Assembly (NCBI GenBank): GCA_022706175.1
Contig: JAKJDB010000018.1
Span: forward strand, 1 to 14,796
DNA length: 14,796 nucleotides
Source of the DNA: Candidatus Zhuqueibacterota bacterium
GTDB lineage: Bacteria > KSB1 > UBA2214
Reading direction: 5' to 3'
Made by a program: the position numbers and the translations under genes
Notes under the pieces: generated by a model
Databases searched by the model: none
Seen by the model: the letters and a program-made list of their open reading frames with translations, nothing else
What the model was told of the DNA's origin: nothing
Shown: piece by piece, positions 1 to 7,077 of the stretch
Numbering within the stretch: position 1 is the first letter of the stretch
Layout: the number at the start of each line of letters is the position of its first letter

Positions 1-890
1 ACCCGGGTTTTCAGATTCTCCGGACACGATCCGCCTAAAGCACCGCCGATCATGGCGCCCTGACAAAAGACAACCACATCGCCCTCGGGGCTGCGCAGCG
101 CCAGGCGAAGATCCTCTTCCGCCGCTTCTACATCCTGCGCGTTTTTCTGTTGCCGCAAGAATTCAGAGTATTTTGCGAAAGCGTTCCTCGCCTCCAGACT
201 GTCTGAAAAGGGGATGAGAAAGAGCTGAAAATCGCCGCAGGTGTCGTTGCGGTAATCGCGGCGATATCCATTCTGGAAATAGCTTTGACCGTTAAAGTCG
301 CTGGGAACATAGCGGTCCGAATAGAGGACTGCGTCCTGCTGCGGAAAAAGAGCCAACATCTCCGGCGCTGTAAAATGCCCTTTAATCCGGTCTGCGATGA
401 ATCGCGCCATCTCTGCCAGCACCGGCCCCATATCCCGGTCAAGGGTGAAACTGGTGAGCTTGACATAGTAGGGGCCTTTATAAAAATTGAGCACATTGGC
501 GCTGTGATATCCCTCGACGCCGATGGCGATGGCCGGTTCCGACGGCGATCGTTCGGCCGCATACATGCCAAAGGCGTGCAACGGAGTTGCCATGGTATAG
601 ACCTCCACCGTCACCCCGCTCGAGTCGGCGCCGGCGGCGTAATCAGTGGTCAGCACCATTTGAAATCCATATTGCAAATAGAGGTCTGCTGCTCCGTCGA
701 TGTACTCAAAGAGATCGTCGGGCGTGAAAAAACGCGCTTCGTAGGTTTGCCGCCAGCCGGCCAGTTCACCCTTTTGCGGCAGCAGGCTGATCAGGGTCTC
801 CCGCAGATTATCCTGCGCCCGGATGTTGGAGAGGAGAAGGAGACTGGTGATCCCGGCGAGCGTTAGACGTTTCAAAAAATGGGGTATCAT
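1..890 (-). CDS. Secreted DUF6599-like protein (3' end outside window)
   Basis: An open frame of 296 codons starts at the ATG at 890-888 and runs off the left edge without a stop. The start is supported by a GAGG ribosome site 5-6 bases upstream. Residues 1-25 form a signal peptide (positively charged start, hydrophobic core around 9-21, likely cleavage after SNIRA), so the product is probably periplasmic or outer-membrane facing. The segment around 58-76 (DDLFEYIDGAADLYLQYGF) matches what I remember as the signature of the DUF6599 family, whose biochemical role is unknown to me. The rest is mixed alpha/beta with no catalytic motif I can name. It lies 20 bp downstream of the aldo/keto reductase on the same strand, so the two are probably cotranscribed. 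The family call is from memory of the motif; secretion is well supported. Confidence 0.8.
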   Translation of the reverse strand, partial: MIPHFLKRLTLAGITSLLLLSNIRAQDNLRETLISLLPQKGELAGWRQTYEARFFTPDDLFEYIDGAADLYLQYGFQMVLTTDYAAGADSSGVTVEVYTMATPLHAFGMYAAERSPSEPAIAIGVEGYHSANVLNFYKGPYYVKLTSFTLDRDMGPVLAEMARFIADRIKGHFTAPEMLALFPQQDAVLYSDRYVPSDFNGQSYFQNGYRRDYRNDTCGDFQLFLIPFSDSLEARNAFAKYSEFLRQQKNAQDVEAAEEDLRLALRSPEGDVVVFCQGAMIGGALGGSCPENLKTR

Positions 891-910
891 GGCATCCTCG
901 TGTGGTGTCC

Positions 911-2125
911 TCACGCCTGCGGCAGACGAAAGGTTCTTTTCAATTCCGCCACTCGGCCGCCGATGTCGAGATGATGTGAGCAGGCGGCGGTGCAGGTTTC
1001 GCAAAGGCCGCAGACCTGCAACCCGTATTGCTCCGGGAGGGTGGACAGGGTCCATTCCGCGTGGCTGAGGTTGCCGTAACTCCCGGCGTACATGGCGGCG
1101 CGCATGAGGGTGGGAATATCGACATGATGCGGACAGGTCGCCACGCAGGCGCGGCAGCTCTGGCACTGGGCGCCGGCCTTCAGCGACCCCAGTTTGATAT
1201 AGTTCTTTTCCTCTTCATCCAGGTCCAGGTCAGCCACTGCGGCCAGGTTGAGCTCCAATTGATCAAAGGTGGTCATGCCCGGGATGGCGGTGGTCACCTG
1301 CTCGTGCCGCAGCACCCATTTCAACGAAGCCTTGTGGTTCATAGGCACTTTTTCATCCCGCCGCTTGCCGCCCTGGGTTTTCATGGCCACGATGCCCAGC
1401 CCTTTTTCTTTGGCATAGACGATCGCTTTTTCTGTTTCATTTTTATCTTCGCGCTGGAGGTTGAAGGCGATCTCGGCCACGTCATAGATTTTCGCATCCG
1501 CTGCGGCGCGCACCACCTCGGCGACAGACCCATGACAGCTGACGCCGATAAAACGCACTTTGCCCGCTTTTTGGGCCGCTACCGCCGCGTTCATCAGCGG
1601 TTCATAGTTCACCATCCGGGCGGTATCGCAGGAATGGAGATAGAGGATGTCGACGTAATCGGTCTGCAGCCGTTCCAGGCTCAGGTTCAGCATTTGGTTC
1701 AAGTTCTCCGCCGTGGCCGCCGGCCCGCGGCCGCTCGCCTCGGTGCTAAAGGCGCCGGTCTGATGATCGCGCGCCAGCCAAACTTTGGTGGCGATGATCA
1801 GCTTGTCGCGGCCGCCGCGTTCCTTGACCACGCGGCCGATGGCGGTCTCGCTGTTGCCGCGCAGATACCCGTGCGCCGTATCAAGATGAATGATGCCGGC
1901 GTCCAGAGCCCGCTTGATCAGATCCGGGCTGTCTGTGTTCATCACTCCGAAACTGAGGATGGGGATTTTCACGCCTGTCCGGCCCAGCGTCCGAGTTTGC
2001 AATTTTATCTCCTGCGCCTTGCCGGCTTGAGCAGCCGCCCGGCCGGGCCATGCGCAGCCTGCCGCCAACATGCCGATGGAACTGCTTTTAAGAAACTGTC
2101 GTCGCTCCATTTTGTCCAAGCTCAT
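911..2125 (-). CDS. Tat-exported aldo/keto reductase with C-terminal ferredoxin-like cysteine motifs
   Basis: This 404-residue protein is an NAD(P)H-type oxidoreductase of the aldo/keto reductase superfamily. The TIM-barrel tetrad is visible: D82, Y87 (LDTAHGY), K114 (ATKV) and H164 (LYLHS). The N-terminus carries a twin-arginine motif (RRQFLK, residues 8-13) and a hydrophobic stretch with an AAAQ cleavage-like site near 32, so it is predicted to be exported folded by Tat. Beyond the barrel lie two four-cysteine motifs, C321/C324/C327/C331 and C372/C375/C378/C382, each followed by two nearby histidines; they resemble the 4Fe-4S modules found at the end of one AKR subgroup. The start at 2125 is chosen because GGAGG sits 8 bases upstream; the next Met (residue 6) is too far from it. 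It is first in a probable two-gene unit with the DUF6599-like gene. The substrate is unknown; cluster content and electron partner are inference. Confidence 0.93.
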   Translation of the reverse strand: MSLDKMERRQFLKSSSIGMLAAGCAWPGRAAAQAGKAQEIKLQTRTLGRTGVKIPILSFGVMNTDSPDLIKRALDAGIIHLDTAHGYLRGNSETAIGRVVKERGGRDKLIIATKVWLARDHQTGAFSTEASGRGPAATAENLNQMLNLSLERLQTDYVDILYLHSCDTARMVNYEPLMNAAVAAQKAGKVRFIGVSCHGSVAEVVRAAADAKIYDVAEIAFNLQREDKNETEKAIVYAKEKGLGIVAMKTQGGKRRDEKVPMNHKASLKWVLRHEQVTTAIPGMTTFDQLELNLAAVADLDLDEEEKNYIKLGSLKAGAQCQSCRACVATCPHHVDIPTLMRAAMYAGSYGNLSHAEWTLSTLPEQYGLQVCGLCETCTAACSHHLDIGGRVAELKRTFRLPQA

Positions 2126-2179
2126 CTAATTTTCCTCCGCCATTTTCTGCCTGTGATGGTCCACATCAAAGAGAGTTAC

Positions 2180-2208
2180 ATGATATTGAAAAATAGACTG
2201 ATTCGCAA
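2180..2208 (-). promoter_or_regulatory. Candidate sigma70-type promoter for the reductase gene
   Basis: On the minus strand TTGCGA (2208-2203) is followed after exactly 17 bp by TATCAT (2185-2180), a 5/6 match to the -10 consensus. The predicted transcript would start near 2173, leaving a leader of about 48 nt that contains the GGAGG ribosome site. The -35 box has the same TTGC core as three other candidate promoters in this window. Not experimentally shown. Confidence 0.5.
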
Positions 2209-2277
2209 GGGAATTTCATCATATCGGGTATCCGCATGGACAAGTTCGGCAACCGCTGAAGCGATGAAAATCCGGTG

Positions 2278-2306
2278 TTGCATCGTAAGGTAATTATCGA
2301 TATAAT
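2278..2306 (+). promoter_or_regulatory. Candidate promoter for the Cho-like nuclease, giving a leaderless mRNA
   Basis: TTGCAT (2278-2283) and a perfect TATAAT (2301-2306) are separated by 17 bp. Transcription would begin around 2312-2313, essentially on the ATG at 2312. No Shine-Dalgarno sequence precedes that ATG, which agrees with a leaderless message. It is divergent from the reductase promoter at 2180-2208, about 70 bp away. Confidence 0.5.
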
Positions 2307-2311
2307 GGTCC

Positions 2312-3307
2312 ATGCGCACAAACCTGCTGGCTCAAATCGACCGCTCTCCGCAGACGCCCGGCGTTTACCTGCTCAAGGACCGCGAAGGCGGCATCCTCTA
2401 TGTGGGAAAGTCGATCAACCTCCGCAAACGCCTTCAGCAGCACGGTGCTGCTTTAAAAGCGGAATGGATGGATCGCGATCATCGTCGGGTTCGTCATGTG
2501 AAGGATGTCGCCTGGCAGGAAACGCATTCGGAATTGTATGCGCTCCTGCTCGAGGATTATCTGATCAAGAAGCATTGGCCCATGGCCAACGTGCGGCAAA
2601 AAGATTACCTCGCATACGTTTATCTCGCCCTTTCCGCAGAACCGCTGCCCCGCTTTGTGCTGATCGACGCGCGGCAGCGTGCGGAAAGACCCCAGTCCTT
2701 TGGCCCGTTTCGCGATCGCTATCACGCGCAGGACATGCTCGAACTGGTGCAAGAACGGTTCCGCCTGCGCACCTGTCCTGCGATCCGCAAGGGGGGATGC
2801 CTGCAATGGGAGATGCACAGGTGCTCGGCGCCCTGCCGCACTCTCATGGCCGCAGAGCGATACCGGCGAACGGTTGCCCGGGCTGCCGAATCCCTCCGCT
2901 CACTGGATCCCTATTTCCTTCGTTTTATCGCAAATAGAATTAAGGTCTGTGCACAACACAAAGAGTTTGAAAAAGCCGCCCATTATCACACCATGCTGTT
3001 GCGCTACCAAGGTTTGATCGATCGCAGTACATTTTTCGCCAGGTTCCGCAAACATGGGCTGTTCATTCAGGAGAGCGGACGCTGGCCGAACACGTTTTTA
3101 TTTCTCGAGGGAAGGTTGGTGCAACGGAACGGCGAACGGGTGGATGGAAGGGTGGTGGAGGGTGTTGATTTCAATGAGACCTGCACGAGCGAGTGGACCC
3201 TGGTTGATCGCGCTGACGTAATCTATCGCTGGCTGCGCAGCCGGCCGGGGCAAAGTGCGATGGCCTTCATCGATCGACAAAGTTGTCGCGCTGCCTCGTA
3301 TCCCTGA
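2312..3307 (+). CDS. UvrC N-terminal-half / Cho-like GIY-YIG nuclease
   Basis: The 331-residue protein corresponds to the first half of the nucleotide-excision-repair incision nuclease UvrC. Residues 16-95 form the GIY-YIG domain: PGVYLLKD at 16-23, LYVGKSINLRKR at 29-40 with the active-site Tyr, Lys and Arg region, and the metal-binding Glu of LLLED (E81). Cysteines 155, 163, 171 and 175 match the UvrC cysteine cluster reported to hold an iron-sulfur cluster. A UVR-like UvrB-contact helix pair follows at about 206-238 (FEKAAHYHTMLL). The RNase H-like second nuclease domain and the HhH tail of full UvrC (about 600 residues) are absent, as in E. coli Cho, which makes only the 3' incision. Unlike my recollection of Cho, a UVR-like segment seems kept. 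The start is fixed by family alignment; there is no ribosome site, and a promoter abuts the ATG. Function in cytoplasmic DNA repair is inferred. Confidence 0.87.
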   Translation: MRTNLLAQIDRSPQTPGVYLLKDREGGILYVGKSINLRKRLQQHGAALKAEWMDRDHRRVRHVKDVAWQETHSELYALLLEDYLIKKHWPMANVRQKDYLAYVYLALSAEPLPRFVLIDARQRAERPQSFGPFRDRYHAQDMLELVQERFRLRTCPAIRKGGCLQWEMHRCSAPCRTLMAAERYRRTVARAAESLRSLDPYFLRFIANRIKVCAQHKEFEKAAHYHTMLLRYQGLIDRSTFFARFRKHGLFIQESGRWPNTFLFLEGRLVQRNGERVDGRVVEGVDFNETCTSEWTLVDRADVIYRWLRSRPGQSAMAFIDRQSCRAASYP

Positions 3308-3336
3308 CCGACGTTGCCGGTTGCGGCCGATCCCTT

Positions 3337-4401
3337 TCATTCCGGCGTCTGCGCGGCCTTCTCATCCGTGCGTCGGCGATAAAAGCCCCAGCTGATGTTC
3401 ATGGATTTTGGCGCGGTTGCGCGCAGCCAGCGATCGTTGAATGCGTGCACCAAGGCCGGCGCGTTCTCTTCCTCGCTGCGAATACGGACAATGGCGTTTT
3501 CGTCCAGCGACGCGATGCGCCGGATTAATCGCTCTCGCACCTCGGCGATGGACAGGCCGCGGCTGTCGAGGACCAGGTCGATCATGGGACGGGTCGGCAG
3601 CCTTATGAAGCGGTGGAAGATTCGACGGTCATGCTCTTTCGCTATGGTCAGAATGGAATAGCCCTTCTCCTCATTGCGCTCTGCAAAAGAGGTACGCTCT
3701 GTGGAGCCTGAATAATAAACCGCGGCGTTCAGCGTCCTGCCGGCGAGATCTTTTGTGATCACCTGATGCCGATGGATATGCCCGCTCAGCACCGCATCGA
3801 ACCCGGCCGGGATATCGACGCCGCTGATCACCTCCTCACCACTGCGAAACGTGAAATTCTGCACGCCCACCTGCGCTCCCTCCACAGCCTGATGCATGCA
3901 CAAAAGATGAATGTCCGCTGCGGCGGACCGCCAGCCTGTTCGTTCCAGCTGGTTTTTGAATTGCAGCCGCGGATTGCGGCGAACATGGGGAAACCCCGCC
4001 AACGCGATTCTACATCCATTCAGAGTGACGACCCTGGTCAGAGGCTGATCAAATACGATGATCCCTGAATGCGTCTCCAGCAACGATCGAGGAATATTCG
4101 AACGTTCGTGGTTGCCCGGCACCAGGAAAACCGGAATACCGGAATCCGCGATGCGCAGAAGGGGCTCAAAGGCCTGTGCGACGATGGTCGGCGGGACTTG
4201 GCTGCGGAAGAACATATCGCCGCCGTGTAAAAGCAAGTCGACCTCCTGCTGTAGTGCCGGCTCCAGGGCCTTGAGATAGTTGGCAAAAAAATCCTCGCCA
4301 CGGCGCCGGCGCTGCACGCGCGGCCGCAGGGGAGCGTCCAGGCCGAGATGGGTGTCGGCCAAAAAGAGCAGCCGGACTATGCCGCGCCAAGCCTGCTTCA
4401 T
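3337..4401 (-). CDS. Stand-alone Mre11/SbcD-type metallophosphoesterase
   Basis: The 354-residue protein is a calcineurin-like phosphoesterase of the DNA-repair-exonuclease type. All metal-site motifs are present: D16 and H18 (ADTHLG), G61-D62 (HGGDMF), N97-H98 (GNHE), H170 (CMHQA), and H208/H210 (SGHIH). The residues after 275 form a C-terminal cap typical of this subgroup. The start ATG at 4401 has AAGGGA 5 bases upstream. Mre11/SbcD enzymes usually work with an SMC-like ATPase (SbcC/Rad50). No such gene is in this window, and the neighbours are unrelated, so it may act alone or with a distant partner. It converges on the Cho-like nuclease with 29 bp between stop codons and no clear intrinsic terminator. 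A DNA-end or structure-specific nuclease role is inferred from family; other phosphodiester substrates are possible. Confidence 0.85.
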   Translation of the reverse strand: MKQAWRGIVRLLFLADTHLGLDAPLRPRVQRRRRGEDFFANYLKALEPALQQEVDLLLHGGDMFFRSQVPPTIVAQAFEPLLRIADSGIPVFLVPGNHERSNIPRSLLETHSGIIVFDQPLTRVVTLNGCRIALAGFPHVRRNPRLQFKNQLERTGWRSAAADIHLLCMHQAVEGAQVGVQNFTFRSGEEVISGVDIPAGFDAVLSGHIHRHQVITKDLAGRTLNAAVYYSGSTERTSFAERNEEKGYSILTIAKEHDRRIFHRFIRLPTRPMIDLVLDSRGLSIAEVRERLIRRIASLDENAIVRIRSEEENAPALVHAFNDRWLRATAPKSMNISWGFYRRRTDEKAAQTPE

Positions 4402-4439
4402 TCAGTTCCCTTTATACCGGTGAAAAATGCTCACAGGAC

Positions 4440-4468
4440 AATTTACAGGACCAGCAGGTAAAGCTCAA
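4440..4468 (-). promoter_or_regulatory. Possible promoter for the phosphoesterase gene
   Basis: On the minus strand TTGAGC (4468-4463) and TAAATT (4445-4440) are 17 bp apart, each a 4/6 match to consensus. Predicted transcription would start near 4433, giving a leader of about 32 nt carrying the ribosome site. This is the weakest of the promoter calls. Confidence 0.3.
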
Positions 4469-4619
4469 TGGTTTTTATGATTTCAGCCCGGCTGGGGCGG
4501 CGTTTTCTACCCAGGCCCGGATTGATTGCGGCCTCGCCGCCCATCCTGATTTTTAAGCATGAAACGGAGACAACGCTGTTCTCACCGGCCGGGGCAACGG
4601 CGGCAAATCTAATTATCCC

Positions 4620-4648
4620 TTGCAAATAAGGGTTTTATTTACTATATA
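4620..4648 (+). promoter_or_regulatory. Candidate promoter for the kinase gene cluster
   Basis: TTGCAA (4620-4625) and TATATA (4643-4648) are 17 bp apart in a local AT-rich patch. Transcription would begin around 4655, giving a leader of roughly 105 nt before the kinase ATG. The box shares the TTGC core with the other promoters here. It could drive the kinase, the FHA-transglycosylase and genes downstream. Confidence 0.45.
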
Positions 4649-4760
4649 TTTTATGGGGTTCCGTTGACGGGCGGGGCAATCCGGACCGACTCATAAAAGC
4701 ACTTTTACGCTTTTTTGCGCTCGGACGATCCAAACAGCCTTTGCACGGGGAATCACGCCG

Positions 4761-7013
4761 ATGATCGGACAGACCATATCGCATTATTTGGTGCTGGAAA
4801 AGCTCGGTGAAGGCGGCATGGGCGTGGTGTACAAGGCGGAAGATAATCGGCTCAAACGGACGGTCGCCCTCAAATTTCTCGCCTCCTCTCTGACCTCGAA
4901 TATTGAGGCGCGCAAGTGCTTCATCCACGAAGCGCAAGCCGCTTCGGCGCTGGATCATCCCAATATTTGCACCATTCATGAAATCCATGAAACGAATCAA
5001 GGGCAGCTCTTCATCGCCATGGCCTATTATCAGGGCGAAACCCTGAAGGAAAAAATCGCAAAAGGCCCCACTTGTCTGCAGGAGGCCCTGCTTCTGGTGC
5101 GACAGATCGGCGAAGGGCTGGCCAAAGCCCATGACAAAGGCATTGTACACCGGGATATCAAACCCGCCAATCTGATGGTCGTCGACAGCCGGCTGATTAA
5201 AATCCTCGATTTCGGCGTGGCGGAATTCCATCATAAAAGTCCGTTGTCCAACTCCGGATTCCTTGTCGGCACCCCAGCGTATATGTCTCCCGAACAGGCC
5301 TCGGGAAAACCTGTGGATCAGCGTTCCGATATCTGGTCGGTCGGAGTTGTGCTCTATGAGCTACTGACCGCCAATCGTCCGTTCGCCGGAGAGAACGACA
5401 GTCGTCTGATCGACAATATCCTTCATCAACGTCCCTGGCCTCTAGAAAAATTTCTCGGTGCCGTGTCTGCGCCCATGCAAAAGGCGGTTGAAAAAATGCT
5501 GGCCAAGGATCCGCAAGACCGTTATCAGACTCTTTACGAGTTCCTCTGCGATCTGGAAAGCTTCGAGAAGCACACATCATCGGCATCAGACACCCGGGTG
5601 ATGGCTGCTCCGCAACCGGCCGTTCCCTCCATCGCCATTCTCCCTTTCGTCGATCTGAGCGCTGCGAAAGATCAAGAATATTTTTGCGACGGCCTGGCTG
5701 AAGAGATCATGAGTTCTCTGGCTCGGCTGAAAGGACTGCGGGTGGCGTCGAGAAATGCGGCCTTTCAGTTTAAAGGCAGAAATACGGATATCCTTGAAAT
5801 CGGCAAAAGTTTGAATGTCCAGAAAGTGCTGGAGGGCAGCATCCGCAAGGGCGGCAACCGGATGCGAATCGCCGTGCGCCTGATCAATACCTCGGATGGG
5901 TTTCTGGTCTGGGCTGATGAGTATGAGCGGGAGCTGGCGGATATTTTCGCCATTCAAGATGATATTTCCGGCGCCGTGGTGACAAATCTGCAGCTCCAAT
6001 TAGCTGGAGCCTGTGGCCCGGGTTCGGCGCGGCATTACACCGAAAATGTGGAGGCCTATTCCCACTATCTTCGGGGAAGGTTCTATTGGAACAAACGGAC
6101 CACGGATTCGATCAAAAGCGCGGTCAGGCATTTTGAGGCGGCCATTCAAATCGATCCCCACTATGCCCTGGCCTACTCCGGTTTAGCGGACGCCCACATC
6201 GTATTGTGCCTGTACGGCCGAGTCGCTCCCGCTGAGGGCATGCCCAGGGCCATAGAGGCGGCTCAACGTGCGCTGCAAATCGATGAATGGCTGCCGGAAG
6301 CGCACATCTCACTCGGTTGCGCCAAAGCCATCTATCAATGGAACTGGCATGAGGCGGAGCAAGCCTTCATGCGCGGGATCGAGCTCAAGCCCGATTATGC
6401 CGGCGCGCATCACTGGTACGCCATCAATCTGCTGACGCCGCTGGGCCGGTTTGATAAAGCGGTCCTTGAAGCGCAAAGAGCGTTGGACCTGGAGCCCTTT
6501 TCGCTCGCCATTCATGCGGCAATCGGACTGGTTTATTATTTCAGCCGCCGCTATGAGGACGCCATCAAATATTTCAAACAGGCTTTGGATAAAGATCCTG
6601 ATTTTCCCGCCAACCATTTTTTTCTCGGCCAGGTGTACGTTCAAATGGCCCGCTACCAGGAGGCTATGGACTGTTTTCAGCAAGCGATGCAAATAGACCG
6701 CGACAACACCAACATGCGCGCCACCTATGCCCATGCCGCCGCAGCCTCCGGCAAAACCGCAGTCGCCCGCGCCCTGCTGGAAGAGCTGTTAACCCTGTCA
6801 AAGAAACAGTACGTCTCTGCCTATGACATCGCCTCGGTCTATATCGGCTTGGGAGAAAAAGAAACGGCGCTGTCCTGGCTGGAAAAAGCCGCAGACGAGC
6901 ACGCCTATTTGCTGAGCTATCTCAAGGTCGATCCCATTCTGGACCGGTTGCGTGAAGAAAAACCGTTCCAGACGATCACGGATAAAATCGTCGGTAATTA
7001 CTCTGTTCGATGA
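4761..7013 (+). CDS. Ser/Thr protein kinase with TolB-like and TPR modules
   Basis: The 750-residue protein has a complete Hanks-type kinase domain at about 8-268: glycine loop GEGGMG (16-21), VALK with K38, helix-C E57, HRDIKPAN (130-137, catalytic D132), DFG (150-152) and GTPAYMSPEQ (170-179), whose T171 is the usual activation-loop region. A Ser/Ala/Pro linker leads to a TolB-like domain (about 289-415; VPSIAILPFVDLS onwards, with LEGSIRKGG and FLVWADEYER). Then come TPR-like helical repeats from about 430 to 710, each with an A-L/I-x-x-x-P pattern (AIQIDP, ALDLEP, ALDKDP). No membrane segment is visible, so it is probably cytoplasmic, with the TPRs docking partners. The start is the first Met before the kinase fold; the ribosome site is weak (GGGG about 10 bases upstream). 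It lies 64 bp before a gene with a phosphothreonine-binding FHA domain, an obvious candidate partner. Substrate and stimulus are unknown. Confidence 0.93.
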   Translation: MIGQTISHYLVLEKLGEGGMGVVYKAEDNRLKRTVALKFLASSLTSNIEARKCFIHEAQAASALDHPNICTIHEIHETNQGQLFIAMAYYQGETLKEKIAKGPTCLQEALLLVRQIGEGLAKAHDKGIVHRDIKPANLMVVDSRLIKILDFGVAEFHHKSPLSNSGFLVGTPAYMSPEQASGKPVDQRSDIWSVGVVLYELLTANRPFAGENDSRLIDNILHQRPWPLEKFLGAVSAPMQKAVEKMLAKDPQDRYQTLYEFLCDLESFEKHTSSASDTRVMAAPQPAVPSIAILPFVDLSAAKDQEYFCDGLAEEIMSSLARLKGLRVASRNAAFQFKGRNTDILEIGKSLNVQKVLEGSIRKGGNRMRIAVRLINTSDGFLVWADEYERELADIFAIQDDISGAVVTNLQLQLAGACGPGSARHYTENVEAYSHYLRGRFYWNKRTTDSIKSAVRHFEAAIQIDPHYALAYSGLADAHIVLCLYGRVAPAEGMPRAIEAAQRALQIDEWLPEAHISLGCAKAIYQWNWHEAEQAFMRGIELKPDYAGAHHWYAINLLTPLGRFDKAVLEAQRALDLEPFSLAIHAAIGLVYYFSRRYEDAIKYFKQALDKDPDFPANHFFLGQVYVQMARYQEAMDCFQQAMQIDRDNTNMRATYAHAAAASGKTAVARALLEELLTLSKKQYVSAYDIASVYIGLGEKETALSWLEKAADEHAYLLSYLKVDPILDRLREEKPFQTITDKIVGNYSVR

Positions 7014-7065
7014 CGCTCATGGTCCGCAGCAGTAAACAAAGCGCCCGTTTTCCCGGCCAGCGAAT

Positions 7066-7072
7066 GAAGGAG
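7066..7072 (+). promoter_or_regulatory. Ribosome binding site deciding the start of the FHA-transglycosylase
   Basis: GAAGGAG ends 5 bases before the ATG at 7078, an ideal spacing. An upstream in-frame GTG at 7072 overlaps the last base of this site and cannot be served by it, so the ATG is preferred and the protein is two residues shorter than the longest open frame. Confidence 0.75.
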
Positions 7073-7077
7073 TGGTC

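Larger units (their letters stand above)
4402..4760. other. Divergent intergenic region between phosphoesterase and kinase genes
   Basis: About 360 bp without a supported gene. It holds a weak minus-strand promoter at 4440-4468 and a better plus-strand promoter at 4620-4648. A 60-codon minus-strand frame (4443-4625) has no family resemblance and I do not support it. The stretch from 4600 to 4660 is notably AT-rich compared with the flanks, as expected for promoter DNA. I see no tRNA, riboswitch or strong terminator. Confidence 0.6.

Noticed and set aside
285..866. 193-codon plus-strand open frame
   Set aside because: It is antisense to the DUF6599-like gene, which has a start, ribosome site, signal peptide and family motif.
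2054..2056. Lipoprotein cysteine (C24) in the Tat signal of the reductase
   Set aside because: The residue three before the cysteine is Ala rather than Leu/Val/Ile, and an ordinary AAA-Q cleavage site follows; lipid attachment is not supported.
1028..2293. 421-codon plus-strand open frame
   Set aside because: It lies antisense to the aldo/keto reductase, whose catalytic and cysteine motifs are unmistakable; the plus-strand translation has no recognisable domain.
3308..3336. Possible bidirectional terminator between the convergent nuclease and phosphoesterase genes
   Set aside because: Only a 4-bp stem (GCCG/CGGC) is present and no T-tract follows on either strand.
4443..4625. 60-codon minus-strand frame between phosphoesterase and kinase
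   Set aside because: No family, low-complexity start and overlap with promoter-like AT-rich DNA; treated as noncoding.
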